Shown one piece after another: positions 29,062 to 35,917 of a stretch of 64,000 nt of DNA. The DNA comes from Xanthomonas albilineans (lineage in GTDB: Bacteria; Pseudomonadota; Gammaproteobacteria; Xanthomonadales; Xanthomonadaceae), in NCBI RefSeq assembly GCF_002939705.1, contig NZ_MDCB01000003.1:284802-348801 (forward strand), in the 5' to 3' direction. Position 1 is the first letter of the stretch; each line of letters starts with the position of its first letter. Position numbers and translations under genes: made by a program. The notes below the pieces were generated by a model that saw only the letters and a program-made list of their open reading frames with translations, was not told where the DNA came from and ran no database searches.

Positions 29062-30823
29062 TTAACTTCCCCACTGCTTCAGCGGCCTCGAAAAATATCT
29101 TGGGACTTGCGCCTCGTGCTAGATTTGCTCCCCCGATCGGACAGAGCACTGTTCTTATTTGAAAACTTCCATCCTCCAGCCGATCATCTTGGTTAGCCCC
29201 AAAAAATTCCATCTCCTGCGTGGAGCTATTGGCCGTTAGCGTGGTAATGAAACATCCTTCCTTCAGATCGAAAGAGCACTGCAGTTCGCTGTCCCTGGTT
29301 ACAGAGTAGCCAATAAGTATTTTATCGTTCGCAAGATCAGGCCATATTCTTCTGCCTGACGTCACCTTGCGGGCAATGAAATCACTTAATATATCCTCTG
29401 CATTATCAGAAGTCATCGCTTCTTTGGTTGCTGCTTGAATCGCAAACTTGCATTTCATGAAAAACAGATCCTCCCTTGGCTCTAGCCATCTGCCAAGTTG
29501 AGCGTTGAGAACATTCCTGAAATTTGTAGCGCGGGAGTGGCGCCAAGAGTCTTTACGAGCCACGTCTGCTAGATCTTCAACTACAGCATCGATGAAGGGC
29601 GCTGAAACCAAGTCAATATAATGACGAAACGAGCTCTGTACAGTGGCATCACTAGGAGACTCCAAGGTCAAATCCAGTCTATGCCTAATTCTTTGCTGGG
29701 CACGAAATACATCATAAAGAGCTCCAGCCATGGCAATCGCTCCCTGACTGAATGAAGGCAACCCTATCCCAACAAGACATCCGCGAATAAAAGCAGCCTT
29801 CAGATTTTCATTTATAACTTGCGGTGATTGAAGTGGGCGTATTGCACCACCACCACGATGTTTAGACAAATAATGACCTAGCGAGTCGCTTATTTTTATC
29901 AATTCGAACAAATCGCGACCAAAAATCTGTCCATTTCCATCGTCTGCGCTACGCCAGTCTGGCAAAGCCCTGAAATTTCCAAAATCAAGAAGCGATCCGT
30001 CAATCGCAAAACTATCGCTACCCGGCCGTCCATTCCAAATCCGGTGCGCTTGGCTGTGCCCAACTTGAGATACTATTCGTGAAAAAGTTTCGGCAAGCGC
30101 GCATTCAGCACTTATGGCTTCTTTGCAATATGCGCGCTCTATATTGGAATACATCTCCCGCACCCTATTCTCGTCAGAATATTGGTCGGAACCTTCAAAT
30201 CCACGAGTTCCAAAAAAAACGCTACGCTCAAAGTGGGCCACTCTCAAAAAATTGGGCCGAACGAGAATAGCGCAGCGTACTGGTGACTCACTCTCGCCCA
30301 TCGGGAGATCAAAGCCGGTATCGATGATCGCAACAACAGGCATTGCGCCATGAGGCATTTCCCTAGAGAGAATCTCGCTGGCGATTACCTCACGGATCGC
30401 GTCACAAAGCGTCAGTAATCCATGCGAATGCGACCAATCGACTCCAGCAGAAACCAGGGGCGTTCTCCCTATGCCCTTGGCATTGAACATCCCACTGGTG
30501 CCACAACGACCGCTCCCTCCGTGGAGGGATCCCTCGCTTGCACCATAACGGTCCGCATAAAATACTGTTCCCACCACATTTTCATTGCCGCCTAGATCTA
30601 TGCCATTTGATGAGACTGCATATTCACTGAGTATCCAGTCTTTCACTTCTTCCTTTACTGAGAGATTGGATAAATCTAGCCCTTGCATGCGCATCCAACT
30701 GTGATTCATCCACACTACGCGCGCACGGGTCAGCTTTTTCGTAAAAAATGGCACGAGCAAATGCTTGCTCAACTGATGCAGCTCAGCCAAGCTCGGGGTG
30801 ATATTTTTACATATATCATTCAT
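29051..30823 (-). CDS. MchC/MceJ-like microcin maturation protein
   Basis: A 590-aa soluble protein. The region VGTVFYADRYGASEGSLHGG, followed by SGRCGTSGMFNAKGIGRTPL and WSHSHGLLTLCDAIREVIAS (about residues 85-150), recalls MchC of microcin H47 and MceJ of microcin E492, proteins that act with a HlyC-type partner (MchD/MceI) to modify microcin precursors. The rest is not recognised. The start at 30823 has GGTGA six bases upstream, located inside a perfect hairpin. The stop overlaps the HlyC-like start by 11 bases. The identification rests on recalled motifs and on context, so it should be verified. AT-rich. Confidence 0.6.
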   Translation of the reverse strand: MNDICKNITPSLAELHQLSKHLLVPFFTKKLTRARVVWMNHSWMRMQGLDLSNLSVKEEVKDWILSEYAVSSNGIDLGGNENVVGTVFYADRYGASEGSLHGGSGRCGTSGMFNAKGIGRTPLVSAGVDWSHSHGLLTLCDAIREVIASEILSREMPHGAMPVVAIIDTGFDLPMGESESPVRCAILVRPNFLRVAHFERSVFFGTRGFEGSDQYSDENRVREMYSNIERAYCKEAISAECALAETFSRIVSQVGHSQAHRIWNGRPGSDSFAIDGSLLDFGNFRALPDWRSADDGNGQIFGRDLFELIKISDSLGHYLSKHRGGGAIRPLQSPQVINENLKAAFIRGCLVGIGLPSFSQGAIAMAGALYDVFRAQQRIRHRLDLTLESPSDATVQSSFRHYIDLVSAPFIDAVVEDLADVARKDSWRHSRATNFRNVLNAQLGRWLEPREDLFFMKCKFAIQAATKEAMTSDNAEDILSDFIARKVTSGRRIWPDLANDKILIGYSVTRDSELQCSFDLKEGCFITTLTANSSTQEMEFFGANQDDRLEDGSFQIRTVLCPIGGANLARGASPKIFFEAAEAVGKLNAQ

Positions 30824-30829
30824 ATTAAA

Positions 30830-30855
30830 TCACCTGCAGACTTCTCTGCAGGTGA
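30830..30855 (-). promoter_or_regulatory. Intergenic hairpin between peptide gene and maturation genes
   Basis: TCACCTGCAGA (30830-30840) and TCTGCAGGTGA (30845-30855) form a perfect 11-bp stem with a 4-base loop. In transcription direction it follows the peptide stop codon by six bases and is followed by TTTAAT and the ATG of the MchC-like gene. It may act as an attenuator giving more peptide mRNA than enzyme mRNA, and its 3' arm contains the GGTGA ribosome-binding site. Confidence 0.75.
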
Positions 30856-30860
30856 GTTTT

Positions 30861-31175
30861 TCACCTACTGCACGTCAGCTTAAAATAGTTAAATGATCCG
30901 CCAGCTGTTATCTCTCTAACAATGCCGGCTCCACTAATCTCGCCATTGACTTGCTCTAACGACACCGAACCACCTGCTGCTAGACATTGATTCATAAACC
31001 CACTAACATCACCAGAGGTGTATGTCGGTGGTGTTGAGTGCGCTGTTTCGGTGGTTATGCTGTTATAAAAATCCCTGGCCCAATTACCAAGATTACTATA
31101 CCAAGGATAAGGTTCTCCGGACATATCGTCCCCGCCTGAAATCAGGTCAAGCTCGACTGCAGTAAGCTCACGCAT
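30861..31175 (-). CDS. Microcin-like precursor peptide with double-glycine leader
   Basis: A 104-aa peptide. The leader MRELTAVELDLISGG (1-15) matches the double-glycine leaders of class II microcins such as microcin V, which are cut by C39-peptidase ABC exporters. The predicted core is 89 residues, DDMSGEPYPWYSNLGNWA at its start, glycine-rich in its second half, with two cysteines (C64, C102) that could form a disulfide, and an end TCSR. No Ser/Gly-rich tail like that of siderophore-microcins is present. GGAG lies seven bases before ATG 31175; an upstream in-frame ATG (31232) lacks a site. First gene of a four-gene operon. No immunity or exporter gene is obvious in the window. Confidence 0.8.
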   Translation of the reverse strand: MRELTAVELDLISGGDDMSGEPYPWYSNLGNWARDFYNSITTETAHSTPPTYTSGDVSGFMNQCLAAGGSVSLEQVNGEISGAGIVREITAGGSFNYFKLTCSR

Positions 31176-31626
31176 TTGAGATCTCCATATTTCTGCTATG
31201 TCCCGCCGACTATCGACGGGACGATTGATCATAGAGCTAAAAATTTGCTCCTTGACATAGAAATTAGCGACTTGCACACACACGTGTGCCCAGCACACAC
31301 GTCGTCCCCCTACTTGGTCGACCCTGAAGAACTCGGTGACCTCCTCCCTACATCCGCACCGAACGCGGCCAGCTGTATCTGCCCGCCGTACTGGACCTGT
31401 ATTCGCGCAAGATCGTCGTGGGGTGTGGATGCGACCATGCCCGCCGAGCTGGTCTGCACCGCGTTGCAGATGGCCATCGTCCTGCGCCAGTCCACGCCCG
31501 GACTGATCCAGCATCTGAATGCGGTGCCCGTCGCCGCTGGGCACTGCGTCGGTGCCACCGGCAACGGCTTGATCCCCTGCCGACAGCCCTCATCTTTTGC
31601 ACTCACACGCTGCCACGGGCCATGCC
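31176..31626. other. Leader/promoter region of the microcin-like operon plus IS debris
   Basis: 31176-31310 should contain the promoter and 5' leader of the peptide gene (minus strand). An imperfect hairpin lies at 31200-31222 (GTCCCG / CGGGAC arms), just upstream of its ribosome-binding site. 31320-31530 is a transposase remnant, and 31530-31626 leads to msrB. No intact gene. Confidence 0.6.
31320..31530 (+). pseudogene. Small IS3-family OrfB fragment
   Basis: Read with frameshifts on the plus strand, the segment codes for pieces of an IS3 OrfB: YIRTERGQLYLPAVLDLYSR then KIV, followed in another frame by ATMPAELVCTALQMAIVLRQ and STPGLIQHLN. Only about 70 codons survive. It sits on the opposite side of the microcin-like operon from the 26420-27032 fragment, so the operon is bracketed by transposase debris in opposite orientation. 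Confidence 0.7.
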
Positions 31627-32091
31627 ATGCGCCAATTCGACCTCACGCCCCTCAGCGCCGCCGAACGCGAGCGTCTGATCGCCGGACTCGATGCCGAAGC
31701 ACGGTGGGTCCTGTTGCAGCATGGCACCGAGGCACCGTTCTGCGGCGCGTTCCTGGACAACAAGCGCGATGGCGTCTACACCTGCCGGCTATGCGGATTG
31801 CCGCTGTTCCGCTCCAGCGCCAAGTTCGACTCCGGCACGGGCTGGCCCAGCTTCTTCGCGCCTTACCACCCGGACCACGTGCGCGAGGTGCGCGACACCA
31901 GCCACGGCATGATCCGCACCGAGATCGTCTGCGCACGCTGTGACAGCCATCTCGGGCATGTGTTTCCGGACGGTCCGCCCCCCAGCGGCGAACGCCACTG
32001 CCTGAATTCGGTCTCGCTGCAATTCACCGAGCTGGGCCAAGCGCTGCCCAATCCGTTGCGCCGCAGCGGCGGGGAGACCGAACCTGCCTGA
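31627..32091 (+). CDS. msrB: Peptide methionine (R)-S-oxide reductase
   Basis: MsrB (154 aa) reduces methionine-R-sulfoxide in proteins. The zinc-binding cysteine pairs are visible ([10 protein letters not shown] and [13 protein letters not shown]), along with the substrate motif SGTGWPSFF and the catalytic Cys in [12 protein letters not shown] 31627 ([10 protein letters not shown]) is preferred; an in-frame start ten codons upstream is possible. The length suits a cytoplasmic MsrB. It lies just outside the microcin-like island, is followed 33 bases later by a MliC-like lipoprotein gene, and the two may be co-transcribed. Confidence 0.95.
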   Translation: MRQFDLTPLSAAERERLIAGLDAEARWVLLQHGTEAPFCGAFLDNKRDGVYTCRLCGLPLFRSSAKFDSGTGWPSFFAPYHPDHVREVRDTSHGMIRTEIVCARCDSHLGHVFPDGPPPSGERHCLNSVSLQFTELGQALPNPLRRSGGETEPA

Positions 32092-32124
32092 TCCGCGACA
32101 CCTCCACCCCATGGGAGAACCAGC

Positions 32125-32535
32125 ATGCGTGGGTTACTCCGTTTCACTCTCTACCTTGCCCTGTTGCTGACGCTGAGCGCCTGCCAGCGCACACCGACAT
32201 CGCCGCAGGCCAAACCGGCAGGGCCCGCAGCGACCACGCCGCCACCGGCTACGGCGGTCGAACGGCAGGCCGACGTCCTGCCCGTGCAATGGCGTTGCGG
32301 CGAGGAGCTCGTCCCCGCCGCGCTCGACGCAACCGGCGAGCGCCTGACCCTACGGGTGCGTGGCATCACCCTGGACCTGCACCGTGCCGGGACCGGTACC
32401 GAACCGGGAGCACGCTATGCCGATGCACTCGGCAACACGTTCTGGCAGCCCCTGTCTGACCAGGCCACGCTGACCTTATCCGGGCAGGGGGAAACGCTCA
32501 AATGCGTCCGCCGCGGCAGCGGCGCGATCGGCTGA
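32125..32535 (+). CDS. MliC-family lipoprotein (C-type lysozyme inhibitor-like)
   Basis: A 136-aa lipoprotein with lipobox LTLSACQ (Cys20) and a Pro/Ala-rich linker (22-50). The mature domain matches the MliC fold: VQWRCGEELVPAALD, a middle stretch RYADALGNTFWQ and the end LSGQGETLKCVR, with the paired cysteines typical of the family. MliC proteins block host C-type lysozymes at the outer membrane or periplasm; here that is inferred. The start at 32125 has GGGAGAA upstream. It follows msrB on the same strand. Confidence 0.85.
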   Translation: MRGLLRFTLYLALLLTLSACQRTPTSPQAKPAGPAATTPPPATAVERQADVLPVQWRCGEELVPAALDATGERLTLRVRGITLDLHRAGTGTEPGARYADALGNTFWQPLSDQATLTLSGQGETLKCVRRGSGAIG

Positions 32536-32680
32536 ACCACCGCCTCGGCGAGCACACACGGGGCCAACGCCGCCCCGCATCCAAGGTCGGCCGCCGCTTC
32601 GGCCATCGGTCGCACCTTCAGAAACAGGCCGCCGGGCCGACATCAGAGTATCCCCGTTTCGGCCCGCAGGCCCCCCTGCC

Positions 32681-33535
32681 ATGCTCATTATCGTTGGCTT
32701 CATCGTCGTCCTCGTCAGCGTCGCCGGTGGTTACGTGCTCTCGCACGGCAAACTCGGCGCGCTGTGGCAGCCTTACGAGCTGATGATCATCGGCGGTTCG
32801 GCGTTGGGCGCGTTCCTGGTCAGCACCCCGGGCAAGATCGTCAAGGAAACCATTAGCGGCATCATCGGCGTGTTCAAAGGACCGCAGTACAAAGCCGACG
32901 ACTACCGCGGCACCCTCACCCTCATCTACGAACTGCTGAACAAGGCTCGGCGCGATGGCTTCATGGCGCTGGAAGACCATGTCGAGAATCCTGCCTCCAG
33001 CGCGATCTTCGGCAATTATCCGAAAGTGCTGGCCGACCATCACCTGCTCGACTTCATCACCGACTGTCTGCGGCTGATGATCGGCAGCAATATCGAACCG
33101 CACGAACTCGAACCGTTGCTGGAACTGGAACTGGAAAAGCACCACCACGAAGCACTGGCGCCGGCGCACGCACTGAGCAAGGTATCCGATGGTCTACCGG
33201 GCTTCGGCATCGTCGCTGCGGTGCTGGGCATCGTCATCACCATGGGTTCGATCGGCGGCCCGATCGAGGAGATCGGCCACCACGTCGGCGCTGCGCTGGT
33301 CGGTACCTTCCTGGGTATCTTGATGGCGTATGGTTTCGTTTCGCCGCTGTCGGCGGCGATGGAAGCGCGCGCCGAACAAGACGGGCGCATCTACGAATCG
33401 GTGAAGACCGCGCTGCTGGCCTGCCTGCGCGGCTACAACCCGAAGATCGCACTGGAATTCGCGCGCAAAACCCTGCCGACCAACGTGCGTCCGAGCTTCG
33501 CCGACTTCGAGTCGCACCTGAAGACGATCAAGTAA
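32681..33535 (+). CDS. motA: Flagellar motor stator protein MotA
   Basis: MotA (284 aa) forms the proton-driven stator ring with MotB in the inner membrane. Four transmembrane segments are expected; visible ones start MLIIVGFIVVLVSVAGGYVL and LPGFGIVAAVLGIVITMGSI, and the latter ends near the conserved stator proline region. The cytoplasmic loop includes RDGFMALEDHVENP with conserved charged residues that contact the rotor. It is followed by motB after seven bases. Length matches the MotA family of gammaproteobacteria (about 285-295 aa). Confidence 0.97.
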   Translation: MLIIVGFIVVLVSVAGGYVLSHGKLGALWQPYELMIIGGSALGAFLVSTPGKIVKETISGIIGVFKGPQYKADDYRGTLTLIYELLNKARRDGFMALEDHVENPASSAIFGNYPKVLADHHLLDFITDCLRLMIGSNIEPHELEPLLELELEKHHHEALAPAHALSKVSDGLPGFGIVAAVLGIVITMGSIGGPIEEIGHHVGAALVGTFLGILMAYGFVSPLSAAMEARAEQDGRIYESVKTALLACLRGYNPKIALEFARKTLPTNVRPSFADFESHLKTIK

Positions 33536-33542
33536 CGCGGTC

Positions 33543-34694
33543 ATGGCCGAGACCAAATCCACCGTCATCATCCGTCGGGTCAAAAAGGTCCAGGGCGGCG
33601 GTCACCACGGTGGCGCGTGGAAAGTGGCCTATGCCGACTTCGTGACCGCGATGATGGCGTTCTTCCTGGTGCTGTGGCTGGTCGCGGCCACCACCAAGGA
33701 ACAGCGGGCGGCCATCGCCGAGTATTTTCGCAATCCCAGCCCATTGGCCGGCAAGAGCCCAGCGCCAAGCCCCGGCATGGCCGGGCCCGGCGGCGCCAGC
33801 ACCTCGATGATTAAGCTCGGCGGCTCCGGGGAGTTGCAACGTGGCAACAACAAGGATCCGTTCGGCAGCAAGAGTCTGAAGGGGGACGACAGCAAGATCT
33901 CGCAACGCGAAAAAGAAAAACAGCGTCTGGAATCGCTGATGCAGGAGATGAAGGAAGCCATCGACAAGAGTCAAGCACTGGAACCATTCAAAGACCAGTT
34001 GCTGCTGGACCTGACCCCGGACGGGTTGCGCATCCAGATCGTGGACAAGGAAAACCGCCCGATGTTCGATCTCGGCAGTGCGGTGCTCAAGCCCTATACA
34101 CGCGGCATCCTCCACGAGCTTTCCGGGTTTATCAATCAGGTCCCCAACCACATCAGCATCACCGGCCACACCGACGTCACTCAATACAGCGGCAAGAACG
34201 GCTACAGCAACTGGGAACTCAGCGCCGACCGCGCAAACGCGGCGCGACGCGAACTGGTTGCCGGCGGCATGAGCGAAGACAAAGTCTCGCGCGTAGTCGG
34301 ATTGTCATCCTCGGTGCTGTTCGACAAGCAGGTGCCGAATAATCCCATCAACCGCCGCATCAGCATCGTGGTGATGACCAAAGATGCGGAAGAAGCCGCG
34401 AGCACCGACGCCGACCACAGCGTCGCCCTTGGCAAACTGCAACCCGATGCCGACACCAAGGTACCGGACCTGAGTACGGCCCCGGCCATCCCCGCCACAG
34501 TGCCCGCAACGCCGCCGACAGCCACACCTGCGGCAGCACCCACGACGGCGGCCAAGCCGGAAGTGCAAACCGCGCCGCCGCGCACCACCTCGCCGGAAGT
34601 CGCCGCTGCGGCCGCCCGCGACGCGCTGCGCACGATCAACGGCACCGTCACGGTGACAAAGACCCCCAGCGCAGAGACCACCGCACAACGCTGA
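33543..34694 (+). CDS. motB: Flagellar motor stator protein MotB
   Basis: MotB (383 aa) anchors the stator to peptidoglycan. The single transmembrane helix holds the proton-binding Asp32 (VAYADFVTAMMAFFLVLWLV). A periplasmic linker leads to an OmpA-like peptidoglycan-binding domain (about 155-280; ITGHTDVTQYSG, WELSADRANAARREL). The C-terminal 90 or so residues are a Thr/Ala/Pro-rich extension of low complexity that is not needed for the fold and is longer than in E. coli MotB (308 aa). It is paired with motA in one operon. Confidence 0.97.
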   Translation: MAETKSTVIIRRVKKVQGGGHHGGAWKVAYADFVTAMMAFFLVLWLVAATTKEQRAAIAEYFRNPSPLAGKSPAPSPGMAGPGGASTSMIKLGGSGELQRGNNKDPFGSKSLKGDDSKISQREKEKQRLESLMQEMKEAIDKSQALEPFKDQLLLDLTPDGLRIQIVDKENRPMFDLGSAVLKPYTRGILHELSGFINQVPNHISITGHTDVTQYSGKNGYSNWELSADRANAARRELVAGGMSEDKVSRVVGLSSSVLFDKQVPNNPINRRISIVVMTKDAEEAASTDADHSVALGKLQPDADTKVPDLSTAPAIPATVPATPPTATPAAAPTTAAKPEVQTAPPRTTSPEVAAAAARDALRTINGTVTVTKTPSAETTAQR

Positions 34695-34798
34695 CCCCGC
34701 TGCAATTGCATCGACGGCGTCGTGATCGGTCGCCACTACGTGGAGATCGTCCGCGCAACGGCGTTTACAATGGACGCGACTTCGCAGACGAGACCACC

Positions 34799-35311
34799 GT
34801 GTCCAAAACCTCCAAAGCCAAGCGCGACAAGCGCAAGAAGCAGCAGCCGCAGCGCGCCTTCACCCGTCTGGATCGCGAGCAACCCATCGCCAACCACGCC
34901 GTGCTGCAGGACGAGAACGGTCGCGTGCTGGCCGCAATCGGCCTGCAGGGGCGGCAGTGGCTGCTTGCGGTCGGTGGTCAGAGTATGGGTAACGCCGACA
35001 ACCCGGTGCCGATGCTGGCGATGCTCAAGCATCTAGCCAACCTGCAGGAACAGGAAGGCAACACCATCACGCTCGACTATTCAGCGCAATTGCAACAGAT
35101 GATCGACGTCCTGGCCGCCGCGGAAAGCAAGACCGCAGCAGAGTACCTCGACGCATTGGTCGCCGAGTTCGCCGAACAAGACAACACACAGCGCAGCGAT
35201 GACGACCACGCTGGTGCCGAGCACAATGCGAATGCGATTGCAGGGGCAGACGCAACAGCGAGCAACGCCACCGACGCATTGCATGCAGACGACACGCAAC
35301 CCCACACCTGA
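34799..35311 (+). CDS. Hypothetical protein with basic N-terminus and acidic tail
   Basis: A 170-aa protein I do not recognise. GTG at 34799 (SKTSKAKRDKRKKQQPQRAF follows) is chosen because no better start lies upstream and the N-terminus is strongly basic. The middle (HAVLQDENGRVLAAIGLQGR, then NPVPMLAMLKHLANLQ) looks like a small folded domain. The last 50 residues are Asp/Ala-rich and probably disordered. It is soluble and has no signal. It lies between motB and the DUF4031 gene on the same strand, ten bases before the latter, so these two are probably co-transcribed. Confidence 0.7.
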   Translation: MSKTSKAKRDKRKKQQPQRAFTRLDREQPIANHAVLQDENGRVLAAIGLQGRQWLLAVGGQSMGNADNPVPMLAMLKHLANLQEQEGNTITLDYSAQLQQMIDVLAAAESKTAAEYLDALVAEFAEQDNTQRSDDDHAGAEHNANAIAGADATASNATDALHADDTQPHT

Positions 35312-35320
35312 GCGGACGCG

Positions 35321-35605
35321 ATGGCGGTCTACATCGACGATGCGGTGCATCCCTGGCGCGGTCAGCGCTGGGGGCATCTTCTCGCCGATACGCTGGACGA
35401 ACTCCACACAATGGCGGCGCAACTCGGTATTCCCCGCCGCGCCTTCCAGAACAAACGCAGCGGCGCGCACTACGACATCCCCGCCCCGCTGCGCGAGGAA
35501 GTAATCCGCCTGGGCGCGATCCCGGTGTCGCGACACACCCATCGCAAACAGATGAAGGCACTGATCCACCAAGCCCGCGCGCAAGCCCGCGGCGAGGCCA
35601 ATTGA
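35321..35605 (+). CDS. DUF4031-family protein
   Basis: A 94-aa protein matching DUF4031: VYIDDAVHPWRGQRWGHLLA, DTLDELHTMAAQLGIPRRAF, GAHYDIPAPLREEVIRLGAI and PVSRHTHRK. Members are small soluble proteins of unknown function found widely in bacteria and phages; their compact conserved Asp, Trp and His residues suggest an enzyme or nucleic-acid protein. It starts ten bases after the preceding gene and so probably forms an operon with it. Nothing is odd about length. Confidence 0.88.
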   Translation: MAVYIDDAVHPWRGQRWGHLLADTLDELHTMAAQLGIPRRAFQNKRSGAHYDIPAPLREEVIRLGAIPVSRHTHRKQMKALIHQARAQARGEAN

Positions 35606-35917
35606 AAATCGCCATGACAACAGTGCCATAACGCGCTCCAAGCACCGCACAGCAACATGGCCGACAGCCGGCGCGCAACACAAACACCAGCCACGCGCAC
35701 ATTCCGGCAGTATTCCGCTGCGCATGCGCTATCCAAGCAAATTCACCATTTGTCTACGGCATCAATAGGCGTAGACATATACTCGAAACAGAGTCGCCGA
35801 GACTCTTCACGTTTTATATCCATGTCCTCGCATCCCGGTTTGCCGGCGCTGCGGCGTGCCTGTGCATGCGATTCCGGCAATGCGATTCGTAGTCCCTCCT
35901 GAGTAAGGTACTTCCGC
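35606..35917 (+). promoter_or_regulatory. Leader region of S53 peptidase copy 1
   Basis: No gene here. The stretch 35650-35917 is repeated, with substitutions, at 39354-39621 upstream of the second S53 gene, including TTTGTCTAC, TATACTCG and the GC-rich segment GCCGGCGCTGCGGCGTGCCT. Both promoter and a long 5' leader were therefore duplicated with the gene. I cannot fix the promoter exactly. A GGTACTTCCGC segment directly precedes the ATG. Confidence 0.6.

Noticed and set aside
31176..31544. A longer version of the microcin-like peptide starting upstream of 31175
   Set aside because: The extension runs into transposase debris, and the ribosome-binding site and leader consensus both point to ATG 31175.
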